Shown here in pieces: positions 17,671 through 25,750 of a stretch of 64,000 nucleotides of DNA (positions are counted from its first letter, which is position 1; the number at the start of each line of letters is the position of its first letter). The notes under the pieces were generated by a model. The model was not told the origin of the DNA. It was given only the letters and a program-made list of their open reading frames with translations, and did no database searches. Both the position numbers and the translations under genes were made by a program. The stretch is from Rhodoblastus acidophilus (GTDB lineage Bacteria; Pseudomonadota; Alphaproteobacteria; Rhizobiales; Beijerinckiaceae): NCBI RefSeq assembly GCF_900187365.1, contig NZ_FYDG01000001.1, forward strand, positions 310,001-374,000, read 5' to 3'.

Positions 17671-20001
17671 TCACTCGGCCGGCGCCGCGGCGTGGGCGCG
17701 CAGGCGCAGCCTCCCCGCCACGATCATCAGCCCGATCGCCAGCCCGCCGACGCCGAAGCAGGCCGCGAGCGTGTTCGCCGCCGCCGCGGGATCGCGCGCG
17801 AAAGTGGCGATCTGGTAGAACGCCACTGCCGACGTATAGCCCAGCAGCGTGTTCCACCCCGCCGAAAACGCGGTCCACCTCAGCCCGGCCTCGTGCCGGA
17901 TGGCGCCCAGCGCCGCCACGCAGGGCGTGTAGAGCAGGATGAACAGCATGTAGGCGAAGGCGCCGGCTAGGCCGTCGAAGCGGCTGGCCATGGCGCCGAA
18001 CACGCCGCCTTGAACCTTGAGTTCGGCGGCGGCGGCCTCGGCGTCGCCGGTATAGGACACGTTCAGCCCTAGCGGATCGGCCAGCGCCGACCCGATCTCG
18101 GCGAATTTGGCGGGGATGGTGGCGACGGCGTCCGAAAGCTTGGCGAGGACGCCGCTTTCCTTCGGCGCCTCGGCGCCATCGGATTTCGCCTGGACGGCGG
18201 CGTCGGCGGCGTAGAGGGAATTCAGCGTTCCCACGATCGCCTCCTTGGCGAACACGCCGGTGAACAGGCCGACGGCGGCCGGCCAGTTCTCGTCGGTCAC
18301 GCCCAGCGGACGGAACACGGGGGTGACGGCCTGGCTCGCCACCGCCAGCACGGACTCGCGCGTGTTCTCCTTGCCAAAAGTGCCGTCGGTTCCCAACGCG
18401 TTGAAAAAGCTGAGGATGGCGACGATCGGCACAATGACCTGTCCCGCGCGGAAAATAAATTCGCGCAAGCGGCGCCAGGCCTGCAACAAGACGGTGTGCG
18501 GCGTCGGCAGGTGATAGGGCGGCAATTCCATCACGAAGGGCGAGGTCGCGCCCTGGAGCACGGTGGCCTTGAGCAGCAGGCCGGTCGCCACGGCGAAGCC
18601 GATGCCGAGCAGATAGAGCGCGAACACCACATTCTGGCCGTTGCTGCTGAAAAACGCCGCCGCGAACAGCGCGTAAACCGGAAGCCGCGCGCCGCATGAC
18701 ATGAACGGCGCCATCATCATGGTGAGGATGCGGTCGCGGCGGTTCTCCAGCGTCCGCGTCGCCATGATCGCCGGCACGTTGCAGCCGAAGCCGACGATCA
18801 GCGGCACGAAGCTTTTTCCGGGCAGGCCGATGGCGCGCATGGCGCGGTCCATCACGAAGGCCGCGCGCGCCATATAGCCGGAATCTTCGAGGAAGGACAG
18901 GAACAGGAACAGCGCGCCGATGATGGGGATGAACGTGGCCACCGTCTTGACGCCGCCGCCGATGCCGGTGGCGACCAACACGGTCAGCCATTCCGGCGCG
19001 AGGACCGCCTTGAGCGCCGCGCCGACGCCGTCAACGAACAGCGCCTCCGCCGTCAGGCCGAAGAATTCGACGAAGGCGCCGCCCACCTTGATGGTGAACA
19101 GGAACATCAGATACATGGCGAACAGGAACACGGGCACGCCGAGGAAGCGGTTCAACACCACCTTGTCGATGCGCCGGGTCAGTTTCAGCGAAATCTTGCG
19201 CGGCTGGTGGAAACAGGCGGCGATGACCTCGCCAATGAAGCGATAGCGGCCGTCGGCGATGACAATGTCGGCCTCCTCGCCGCAGGCGTCCTCGATGGCC
19301 TGGCCGTGGCGCGCGATCTCGTCCTTCAGGCCGCGACCGGCCAGGGCTTCGGCGAAACCGTCGCCTTCCAGCAGCTTGAGCGCCACCCAGCCGGGATCGA
19401 CGCCCTTTTCGCGGGCGGCCTCGGCGACTGCGGGCGCAAGGGCGGCGCGCGCGGCTTGCACCGCCGGCGCGTGGGCGACCTCGACCGAGGAAACCGCCGG
19501 CGCGCGGCAGGCGCGCGCGATGGCGGCCTTCAGCTCGGCCAGCCCCTTGCGCCGGCTAGCGACCAGCGCGACCACGGGGCAATCCAGCACGCGCGACAAA
19601 GCCGCCACGTCGATGCGGACGCCGGTCTTTTCGGCGATGTCCACCATATTGACGGCGACGACGACGGGAACCCGCATCTCCAGCAATTGCGCGGTCAGAT
19701 ACAGATTGCGTTCGAGATTCGCGGCGTCGAGAATGTTGACGACGATCTTGGCCTCGCCCGACAGAATGTAGTCGCGCGCGACCCGCTCGTCCTCGGAGCC
19801 TTTCGACAGGCCGCCGATCATGTAGATGCCGGGCAGATCGACCAGATCGAATTTTTCGTCGGCGAACGTGTAACAGCCGACCTTCTTCTCGACGGTGACG
19901 CCGGGCCAGTTGCCGACCTGCTGCGTCGAGCCGGTGAGCGCGTTGAACAAGGTCGTTTTTCCGCAATTGGGATTGCCGGCGACGGCGACGACATGAGTCA
20001 T
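17671..20001 (-). CDS. feoB: Ferrous iron transporter FeoB
   Basis: 776 residues from ATG 20001 (MTHVVAVAG); a TTG at 20007 would overlap the feoA stop. The N-terminal G domain has G1 GNPNCGKTT, the G2 threonine in WPGVTVEKK, G3 DLPG and G4 NMVD, followed by the helical GDI region. The C-terminal half has two Gate segments (SFLEDSGYMARAAF and FGCNVPAIMATRTL) in a polytopic membrane domain of the usual length. It imports Fe2+ across the inner membrane. It lies between feoA and feoC with almost no spacing, a classical feoABC operon, here next to a possible iron-storage organelle cluster. Confidence 0.95.
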   Translation of the reverse strand: MTHVVAVAGNPNCGKTTLFNALTGSTQQVGNWPGVTVEKKVGCYTFADEKFDLVDLPGIYMIGGLSKGSEDERVARDYILSGEAKIVVNILDAANLERNLYLTAQLLEMRVPVVVAVNMVDIAEKTGVRIDVAALSRVLDCPVVALVASRRKGLAELKAAIARACRAPAVSSVEVAHAPAVQAARAALAPAVAEAAREKGVDPGWVALKLLEGDGFAEALAGRGLKDEIARHGQAIEDACGEEADIVIADGRYRFIGEVIAACFHQPRKISLKLTRRIDKVVLNRFLGVPVFLFAMYLMFLFTIKVGGAFVEFFGLTAEALFVDGVGAALKAVLAPEWLTVLVATGIGGGVKTVATFIPIIGALFLFLSFLEDSGYMARAAFVMDRAMRAIGLPGKSFVPLIVGFGCNVPAIMATRTLENRRDRILTMMMAPFMSCGARLPVYALFAAAFFSSNGQNVVFALYLLGIGFAVATGLLLKATVLQGATSPFVMELPPYHLPTPHTVLLQAWRRLREFIFRAGQVIVPIVAILSFFNALGTDGTFGKENTRESVLAVASQAVTPVFRPLGVTDENWPAAVGLFTGVFAKEAIVGTLNSLYAADAAVQAKSDGAEAPKESGVLAKLSDAVATIPAKFAEIGSALADPLGLNVSYTGDAEAAAAELKVQGGVFGAMASRFDGLAGAFAYMLFILLYTPCVAALGAIRHEAGLRWTAFSAGWNTLLGYTSAVAFYQIATFARDPAAAANTLAACFGVGGLAIGLMIVAGRLRLRAHAAAPAE

Positions 20002-20003
20002 GC

Positions 20004-20246
20004 TCAAAGCCTTTCAGCCAGAAGGATGGAGGCCTCGCGACGCCGCAGCGTCAGCGTGAAATTTCGAACCGACAGCTCCAGCGGATCGCCGAGCGGCGCC
20101 ACCCGCGTCACGGAAAACACGGTTCCCGGCGTCAGCCCCATCGCCAGCAGGCGCTGGCGATACTCGCGCTCGCCTTTGACGAAACCGGTGATGCGGGCGG
20201 AATCCCCCGGCTTCATCGTCTGCAGGGAAATCGCACGGTCCGTCAT
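20004..20246 (-). CDS. feoA: FeoA, SH3-like partner of FeoB
   Basis: 80 residues from ATG 20246, which follows GAGGCG; a TTG at 20264 is an alternative. The sequence has the FeoA core (SLQTMKPGDSARITGF, RQRLLAMGLTPGTVF, GDPLELSVRNFTLTLRR). FeoA is a small cytoplasmic protein required for FeoB function. The stop is 2 bases before the feoB ATG. Confidence 0.93.
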   Translation of the reverse strand: MTDRAISLQTMKPGDSARITGFVKGEREYRQRLLAMGLTPGTVFSVTRVAPLGDPLELSVRNFTLTLRRREASILLAERL

Positions 20247-20331
20247 AAGCGCCTCGTTCGGCAATAAGTTCGTTTCGATCAGGCTTCGACTATTCGCGCG
20301 CGGCGGGCGCCGGTCAAGGCGATCGCCCGGT

Positions 20332-20347
20332 TTTAGACTCGTTCAAA
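20332..20347. promoter_or_regulatory. Possible Irr/ICE-like iron box
   Basis: TTTAGA-CTCG-TTCAAA lies between the divergent feoA and DUF2325 genes. It is an imperfect inverted repeat whose half-sites resemble the alphaproteobacterial iron-control element (TTTAGAA...TTCTAAA). The match is partial and the spacing is one base short, so this is only a candidate. Confidence 0.25.
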
Positions 20348-20427
20348 TTAGTTTCGTTTCCCTTGAACGCCGCCGCCGCGCGGCGTGTTGTTGCGTCTAT
20401 CGGCGTCATTCGCTTTGGAGAGGCTTC

Positions 20428-20493
20428 ATGACCGGCAAGCGCCCTGGAAGGCTGGATTGCGGCAAGGACGTCGCGAAAGCGGCGCGGTCATGA
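20428..20493 (+). CDS. 21-codon leader ORF coupled to the DUF2325 gene
   Basis: An ATG at 20428 preceded by a good ribosome site (GGAGAGG, 20417-20423) opens a 21-codon frame rich in Lys and Arg (MTGKRPGRLD...). Its TGA overlaps the ATG of the DUF2325 gene as ATGA. The downstream gene itself has no good ribosome site, so it probably depends on translation of this leader. No known family. Confidence 0.5.
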   Translation: MTGKRPGRLDCGKDVAKAARS

Positions 20494-21773
20494 GGAAGGA
20501 CGCCGCGAGCGCGCCGGCTGCGCTGGCGCTGGCCTCTTCCGCCATGACCCCGATCCTGTCCGAACTGATCCGTCCTCCGGCGGGCAGCCCCGCCGCCGAC
20601 CATCGCGGCGAGGGGCGGCGCCTCGCCATCTGGGAGGTGCGCGGCGCCTCGCTGTGCTCGATCATCGGCACATGCCTTTCCCTTGCCGAATTGCGGCGCA
20701 TCGCGAAAAAATGCGCCGTGGTCGACGACCCCTGGCGCCTGAGCGACTACGACATTCACGGCACGCTGACCGCGCGCATGAGCACGGACAGCGCCGAAGC
20801 GCGCGCGGTGACGAAACATCTCGACGCCAAGTTCGAAGGCGCGATCCGCAAAGCGCGTCCGCTGCAAAGCGCCGAGGATTTCATCGCCTATTGGGAGGCC
20901 GCCGTGGACGCCGGCCTCGCGCCCGGCGCCTATTGGGCGATGGTCACGCATCCCAAACTGCCGCTTGAGGTGGAAGCGCGCGTCTATGGCGAAATCCACA
21001 TGATGTCGCACATGTCCGGCGCCTCCAATCGCGGCGACGCCCGCGCCATCGCCGAAGCGCGACGGGAAAAGGGCGAGTTGGCGCGACGGCTGTCGGCGCG
21101 GATCGGCGAGCGCGACGCCCGCTTGCGCGAAGCCGACGCCGAGCTTGCGCGGCTGCGCGCGCGCCTCGGCGCGCTGGAGACGCTGGAAGACGAATGCGCG
21201 CGGCTGCGGCGCCTCGCCGACGAGAACCTTTTGGCGTCCGAGCTGCGCGCGCATGTCAGCGAACTGGACCTGCTGCGGCAGGAGAACGCGCTGCTGAAAC
21301 GCGAGTCCACCGGCTTCGAGCTGCAATGCGAGCATCTTCGCGCCCGATTGCAGGCCGCCGAAACCCGGGGCGGCGCCGAACCGCCGCCCGATTGGACGGC
21401 GGAGGAAAGCGCGGACGGGAGCGCCGCCGAGGGTGAGGCGAAAACGGCGACACTGTGCGGCCGCTGCCTGCTTTACGTCGGCGGGCGCCCGCAGACCGTG
21501 TGCAAGCTGCGCCAGTTGATCGCCGGCCGCAACGGCCAGCTTTTGCACCATGACGGCGGGCTGGAAAACTCGCCCGCCCGTCTGGGCGAACTGGTCCGCC
21601 AGGCCGATGCGGTGTTCTTTCCGGTCGATTGCGTCAGCCATGGCGCGGCGGAGGCGGTGAAGAAAATCTGCCAGAGCGAGGGCAAGCCGATGCGGCCGTT
21701 GCGCAGCGCCAGCGCCACCACCTTCTTGCGCGCGCTGGAGGCCGATCTGGCCCCGATGACGGAGGCGTCATGA
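20490..21773 (+). CDS. DUF2325-domain protein with central coiled coil
   Basis: 427 residues. The middle (about 200-320) is a charged heptad-rich coiled coil (ARLREADAELARLRARLGAL). The C-terminal 100 residues are a DUF2325 domain: CLLYVGGRPQ, LLHHDGGLENS, ADAVFFPVDCVSHGAAE and a final SASATTFLRALE. The function of DUF2325 is not established. The gene diverges from feoABC, is entered through a leader ORF and runs by an ATGA overlap into a 30-residue membrane peptide. An iron-related or redox role is only a guess from context. Confidence 0.7.
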   Translation: MRKDAASAPAALALASSAMTPILSELIRPPAGSPAADHRGEGRRLAIWEVRGASLCSIIGTCLSLAELRRIAKKCAVVDDPWRLSDYDIHGTLTARMSTDSAEARAVTKHLDAKFEGAIRKARPLQSAEDFIAYWEAAVDAGLAPGAYWAMVTHPKLPLEVEARVYGEIHMMSHMSGASNRGDARAIAEARREKGELARRLSARIGERDARLREADAELARLRARLGALETLEDECARLRRLADENLLASELRAHVSELDLLRQENALLKRESTGFELQCEHLRARLQAAETRGGAEPPPDWTAEESADGSAAEGEAKTATLCGRCLLYVGGRPQTVCKLRQLIAGRNGQLLHHDGGLENSPARLGELVRQADAVFFPVDCVSHGAAEAVKKICQSEGKPMRPLRSASATTFLRALEADLAPMTEAS

Positions 21774-21862
21774 CCAACCCCTCGGCGGCGGCGCGTATGG
21801 AATTTCTCTCGGTCTGCGCCGCGCTGGCCTTCATGGCCGGCGTGCTGATCGCGGTGTGGTGA
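21770..21862 (+). CDS. 30-residue single-span membrane peptide
   Basis: The ATG overlaps the DUF2325 stop (ATGA) and lies directly after GGAGG. The peptide has a short polar N-terminus (MTNPSAAARMEF) and one hydrophobic helix (SVCAALAFMAGVLIAVW). The strong ribosome site and the coupling argue that it is real. Function unknown; a small partner of a membrane complex is plausible. Confidence 0.55.
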   Translation: MTNPSAAARMEFLSVCAALAFMAGVLIAVW

Positions 21863-21875
21863 GCGCGCCTTGTAA

Positions 21876-21896
21876 GCGCCCCGTCAGCCGGGGCGC
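21876..21896. terminator. GC hairpin between convergent genes
   Basis: GCGCCCCG-TCAGC-CGGGGCGC, a perfect 8-bp stem. The stop codon of the P-type ATPase (minus strand) is in the loop, and the 30-residue ORF ends 13 bases to the left. There is no clear U-run on either side, so termination is only likely. Confidence 0.4.
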
Positions 21897-23980
21897 CTGT
21901 CCGCTTTCGGCGCCGAACCGCGGAACGCGTTAAGCAATATGCCGATGGTGGTTCCATTGTGCAGCACGGCGGTGGCCACCGGCGACAATACGCCCAGCGC
22001 CGCCAGGCCGAGAATGGCGGTGTTGAGCCCGACCGTCAGCTTGTAATTGGTCGCGATCCGCGCCATGGCGGAATTGGCCAGCGCGCGGGCGTCGGCGACG
22101 CGGGCGATCGAATCCTCCAGCAGCACCACGTCGGCGGTGAGCCGCGCAATATCCGCGCCCTTCTGCATGGCGACCCCGACATGCGCGCCGGCCAAAGCGG
22201 GCGCGTCATTGACGCCATCGCCGACGAAGGCGATTTTCGCCCCTTTCGCGTTGAGCCCGGCAATGATCCCGGCCTTGTCCTCGGGCGTCAGTTCGGCATG
22301 AAAACCGTCGAGGCCGAGTTGGTCCGCCAGTTCCGCCGCGCGGTCCCGGTGGTCGCCGGTCAGCATCAGCACGCGCTTGACGCCCGCACGCCGCAGCCGC
22401 GCGATGGTGGCGGCGGCGTCGACGCGCAACGAATCTTTGAGCGCGAGAATGCCCAGCAGGCGGCCGCCGAAGCCGATGAACAGCAGCGTCTTGCCTTCGA
22501 GATAGAGCCGCTCCACCACATCGGCATGCGCTGATACGTCAATGCCTTCGTGGTCCTCGACGAAATGGCGCGAGCCCACGACGATGCGCTGGCCCTTGAC
22601 CTCGCTGGCCACGCCATGGGCGACGATGAACTGGACTTCGGTGTGATCGAAGTGCCTGTGCTGGTCGGTCGCCCGCGCGGCCTTGACCACCGCCAGCGCC
22701 AGCGGATGAAAATAATGCTCCTCGACCGAGGCGGCGAGGCAGATCAGATCTTCCGCACTGTAAGTCGAATCGAAGGCGATGGAGTCCGTGATCTCCAGAT
22801 GGCCCGTCGTCAGCGTCCCCGTCTTGTCGAAAATGAACGTGTCGGCGTGAGCGAGCCGCTCCAGAGCGGTCGCGCCCTTGACCAGAATCCCGGCTTGGCC
22901 CGCGTTGAACATGGCGGATTTGAACGCCACCGGCGTCGCCAGTTTTAGCGCGCAAGAATAATCGGCCTGGAGCACCGAGGCCGCCGCGCGCCAGTCGCCG
23001 GTCAGCACGGCGGAGACGCCGGCGAGTTTCAGCACCGTCGGCACCAGCCGGTCGGCGAGACGGGCGGCGTCGAGCTGCGCCTCGCTCTTGGCGGTCAGCG
23101 ATTGCTCGACATAATCGGCGATGCGCGCCGCGGCGGTGTGCCGTCCGACCTGCTCGGCGTAAATGGCGAGGCGGCCGTCCTCCATGGTCGTGCCGGATAG
23201 AACCTTGGCGCCGCGCGTTTTGATCGCCGACACGCTTTCGCCGGTCATGGCGGCTTCGTTGACCACGCCCTCGCCGGACATCACCGTGCCGTCGACGGGA
23301 ATGACCGCGCCGGCGCCCACCACGACGGTGTCGCCCACGGCGACCTCGCCTGCCGGGATTTGCACTTCCTCGCCATCGCGCAGAACCCAGATGAGATCGC
23401 TGCTCGGGCGCAACAAATGTTTCAACAGATCGTCGGAGCGCCGCGCAATCGACTGCTCCATATATTCGCCAAGCGCCAGCATGAACGTGGTGGCGTTGGC
23501 GGCGAGGAAATCCGAGCGCGCCAGCGAAATGGCGACCGCCATGGACTCGAGCACATGGCTGGTGACGCCGTTTTCGCGATAGTCGTCCACGCCCGCGCGC
23601 AGCATCGGCAACGCCGCCGCCAGACTGAGCGGCAGCCGCGCCGGCATGGGCGCGACGCTGGCGCCGACCAGCACGGCGAGCGCGGCGGCCACCGCCCCGG
23701 CGCCTTCGTCGTCGCGCGGCCGGGCCTTGACCGCATCCCAGCCCAGATCGCCCAGCGCCGTGACAATGGCCATGAGGGTGGTGCGCTGGGCGTCGAAGTC
23801 GATGACCAGCGAAGCCGCCCGGGCGTTGACCCTGGCTGACGTCACGCCGTCGATCAGCCGCGCCATGCCTTCGAGCACGGCGGCGTCAGGCGCGTGCGCG
23901 TTGCGGCGATAGCGCAGACGGACGCGCCCGGGCAACCGGTGCGCCACTTCCAACGTGCGCAGCCAGGGCGCCGCCGTCAT
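21884..23980 (-). CDS. fezB: P1B-6-type metal ATPase, probable ferrosome pump FezB
   Basis: 698 residues. The N-terminus (14-85) is an HMA_2-like ferredoxin fold without CxxC but with the motif RLPGRVRL. P-type motifs are complete: AAMTGESVS, DKTGT with the phosphorylated D385, and GDGVNDAPAL. The membrane metal motif is YSCALKLATP (S342-C343-A344) instead of CPC, the signature I recall for subgroup P1B-6. Ferrosome clusters (fez) described in Desulfovibrio, Rhodopseudomonas, Shewanella and Clostridioides are built around a P1B-6 ATPase that loads iron into membrane vesicles. The start overlaps the preceding stop as ATGA. It is the last gene of a six-gene leftward operon next to feoABC. The assignment rests on motif and context; iron as substrate is inference. 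Confidence 0.7.
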   Translation of the reverse strand: MTAAPWLRTLEVAHRLPGRVRLRYRRNAHAPDAAVLEGMARLIDGVTSARVNARAASLVIDFDAQRTTLMAIVTALGDLGWDAVKARPRDDEGAGAVAAALAVLVGASVAPMPARLPLSLAAALPMLRAGVDDYRENGVTSHVLESMAVAISLARSDFLAANATTFMLALGEYMEQSIARRSDDLLKHLLRPSSDLIWVLRDGEEVQIPAGEVAVGDTVVVGAGAVIPVDGTVMSGEGVVNEAAMTGESVSAIKTRGAKVLSGTTMEDGRLAIYAEQVGRHTAAARIADYVEQSLTAKSEAQLDAARLADRLVPTVLKLAGVSAVLTGDWRAAASVLQADYSCALKLATPVAFKSAMFNAGQAGILVKGATALERLAHADTFIFDKTGTLTTGHLEITDSIAFDSTYSAEDLICLAASVEEHYFHPLALAVVKAARATDQHRHFDHTEVQFIVAHGVASEVKGQRIVVGSRHFVEDHEGIDVSAHADVVERLYLEGKTLLFIGFGGRLLGILALKDSLRVDAAATIARLRRAGVKRVLMLTGDHRDRAAELADQLGLDGFHAELTPEDKAGIIAGLNAKGAKIAFVGDGVNDAPALAGAHVGVAMQKGADIARLTADVVLLEDSIARVADARALANSAMARIATNYKLTVGLNTAILGLAALGVLSPVATAVLHNGTTIGILLNAFRGSAPKADRRPG

Positions 23981-24315
23981 GCCGCGCCGCTCTCTTCCGC
24001 CTCGACCTCCGCCGCGAGATCGGCCATCTGCTCCTTCATTTCGGCGAAACCGCCCATCACGCTGGAATAGGCCTGGATCGCGCCCTTGAACAGTTTGCCG
24101 CGGATGTCCTCGTCGGACAAAACGTAGGCCGCGACGCCGCCGAGCGCGAGGCCGAGCAGGAACTGTTCGTTGCGGCCTTTGGGCAGCAGGTTGTTGAGGG
24201 ATGCGAACACGCCCTGGTTCGCCGGCGGCGCCATATTGGCCTGCCCCGCGAGCAGGCGCTCCAGATGGCGGCGCTTGAGACCTTTTCCCTTGTTCTTCTT
24301 TTTCTTCTTAGCCAA
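23977..24315 (-). CDS. Small Lys-rich membrane-associated protein of the fez-like operon
   Basis: 112 residues from a TTG at 24315 set by a strong ribosome site (GAAGGAGG six bases before). The N-terminus is a dense lysine block (MAKKKKKNKGKG), followed by one hydrophobic segment (FLLGLALGGVAAYVLS) and an acidic, helical C-terminus (FAEMKEQMADLAAEVEAEE). The start overlaps the preceding gene's end and the stop overlaps the ATPase start. No family recognised; basic-helix-acidic layout suits a vesicle membrane scaffold (inference). Confidence 0.65.
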   Translation of the reverse strand: MAKKKKKNKGKGLKRRHLERLLAGQANMAPPANQGVFASLNNLLPKGRNEQFLLGLALGGVAAYVLSDEDIRGKLFKGAIQAYSSVMGGFAEMKEQMADLAAEVEAEESGAA

Positions 24316-24634
24316 TTTCGGCCTCCTTCGGTTCATCATGCGTTTCTGTTGCGAGCAGGGTTTCGACAACCATGACGCCGGCGACCCCCGAAGCGACGGC
24401 CAGCACGGCGCTGAAAAAATCCTGCCGGCGCAGGCTGTCGGCGGTGGCGACGCCAGCGGCCAGGGCGAAGCCGCCCTGCAAGGCCAATTGCGCGACCTTG
24501 CGATTGGGCGGCGCGCCGGCGGCGCGATTCTGGATCGCGGCCAACAAGCCCGTAGCGACCAACCCTCGCGTAAAATTGTTGGCGAGTTCCACCGGCGCGA
24601 GCGGCGGCGCCGCTTTCGTCTTACGCTTCTTCAT
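24308..24634 (-). CDS. Small two-helix membrane protein of the fez-like operon
   Basis: 108 residues from ATG 24634, which lies inside the end of the preceding gene. A basic N-terminus (MKKRKTKAAPP) is followed by two hydrophobic helices (about 50-66, LALQGGFALAAGVATA, and 73-97, FFSAVLAVASGVAGVMVVETLL) and an acidic tail. No named domain recognised. Overlap on both sides indicates coupled translation within the operon. Confidence 0.65.
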   Translation of the reverse strand: MKKRKTKAAPPLAPVELANNFTRGLVATGLLAAIQNRAAGAPPNRKVAQLALQGGFALAAGVATADSLRRQDFFSAVLAVASGVAGVMVVETLLATETHDEPKEAEIG

Positions 24635-24938
24635 GCTTCGCGCTTTCATGGGCGGCGGGATCGGCGTCGGGTTCATCGTTCGCCGGCGCGGCGTCCGTCT
24701 GGTCCACGGACGTCTCCGTTTGTCCCGCGAGTTTGGCGCGCAGGTTGGCGGAAGATTTTTCAACGGCGCTCAGGCCGGACACCGTGACATCCCGCAATTC
24801 CTCGCCGGCCTTGTCGAATCCGCTCCGCGCTTTATGCGCGAGGGCCGTCAGTTTGGCGGGAGTCTTGGATTTTTTCAGCATTCGCACCCCGAGGGCGCCG
24901 GCCGCGACGCCGGCCACGAAAGTCAGAACGGGCAGCAT
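24621..24938 (-). CDS. Small N-anchored helical protein of the fez-like operon
   Basis: 105 residues with a good ribosome site (AAAGGAG, 7 bases before ATG). One N-terminal membrane helix (LPVLTFVAGVAAGALGV) is followed by an amphipathic helical region (LTALAHKARSGFDKAGEEL) and a disordered acidic tail rich in Asp, Ala and Glu. No family recognised. Similar single-anchor helical proteins accompany ferrosome ATPases, but I cannot name an orthologue. Confidence 0.65.
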   Translation of the reverse strand: MLPVLTFVAGVAAGALGVRMLKKSKTPAKLTALAHKARSGFDKAGEELRDVTVSGLSAVEKSSANLRAKLAGQTETSVDQTDAAPANDEPDADPAAHESAKHEEA

Positions 24939-24959
24939 GACGAACTCCTTTCAAAAAAT

Positions 24960-25277
24960 TCACGCGTGCGCAGCGCCGAGCAGCAGGCGCTCCAGCCGTT
25001 GGCTCTCGGGCGTGATTTCGCCCGAAAGAAAACCGATCCAGGCCGAGGGCGGGATCTCCCGCGCGTCGTATTCAATGGTGCAGGACCGAGCCAGGACGTT
25101 GAGACCGATCGACCTTATGCCCTCGACGGCGCCCAGCGCCTTGCCGAAACGCTTAGCCTCGCCGAGCAGTTCGGCGGGAAGCGATCCGCTCATTTTCAGG
25201 CGAATGCGGCCGGGAATGTGGTGCGCGATGTTGAGCTGGCGGACGAAACCGAGCAGCGGGGAGGCGGCGGCGGACAT
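24960..25277 (-). CDS. HMA_2-like protein with PGRIRL motif
   Basis: 105 residues from ATG 25277. It has the ferredoxin-like heavy-metal-associated fold without cysteines (GAVEGIRSIGLNVLARSCTIEYD) and the motif HIPGRIRL near residue 20, shared with the ATPase N-terminus and with the next protein upstream. Such stand-alone HMA_2 proteins co-occur with P1B-6 ATPases. It may bind metal or mediate assembly by a non-cysteine mechanism. Confidence 0.7.
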   Translation of the reverse strand: MSAAASPLLGFVRQLNIAHHIPGRIRLKMSGSLPAELLGEAKRFGKALGAVEGIRSIGLNVLARSCTIEYDAREIPPSAWIGFLSGEITPESQRLERLLLGAAHA

Positions 25278-25285
25278 AGGCGCCC

Positions 25286-25750
25286 CTAGCGAAACGCGCG
25301 CCGCCAATGGATGGCGACGTGAACCAGCATGAGGAAGACGGACAACGCCCCCGCCTGAGCATGGAGCTTCCGGCTCGAGCGCAGCGCGGCGATCGAAAAC
25401 GCCATGGCCGCAATGGCGCCGATTTTGGCGACGCGATTGATCTCCCACTTCGCGCGCGCGTTCAAAACGGGCGCGTTCGAGCGCCGCTCCGGCGCCGCGT
25501 TCGGTTGGGCTGGCGAAGGCGCGGCCTCACCAAAAAGCGCGGCGATCTCGGCACGGATGCGCGCATTCAAGCCGGCGTCGGCGGGATCGAACCGCAGCAG
25601 CAGCGATCCCGCCGACGGATTGCTCTCAACTTCGGCGAATTCGCGCAAACGATCATGAAAGCGCGCATGCGCGTCGCGATTGCGCAGCATGGGATGGCGC
25701 AGCCGAATCCGGCCGGGCAGGTCGGACGCAAAAAGACTTGTCTGTTTCAA
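25286..25750 (-). CDS. HMA_2-like domain plus two membrane helices, first gene of the fez-like operon
   Basis: 154 residues from a TTG at 25750; the frame is open to a TTG at 25834, but the promoter-like elements between the two favour the shorter form. The N-terminal domain carries DLPGRIRL and a ferredoxin-like pattern (SAGSLLLRFDPADAG). The C-terminus has two hydrophobic helices (VAKIGAIAAMAFSIAAL and LSVFLMLVHVAIHW). It is 8 bases before the next HMA_2 gene. Probable metal-organelle membrane protein; exact start uncertain. Confidence 0.62.
   Translation of the reverse strand: MKQTSLFASDLPGRIRLRHPMLRNRDAHARFHDRLREFAEVESNPSAGSLLLRFDPADAGLNARIRAEIAALFGEAAPSPAQPNAAPERRSNAPVLNARAKWEINRVAKIGAIAAMAFSIAALRSSRKLHAQAGALSVFLMLVHVAIHWRRAFR

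Noticed and set aside
20264-20427. FNR/FixK box sought before feoA
   Set aside because: No TTGAT-N4-ATCAA-like sequence with fewer than three mismatches seen.
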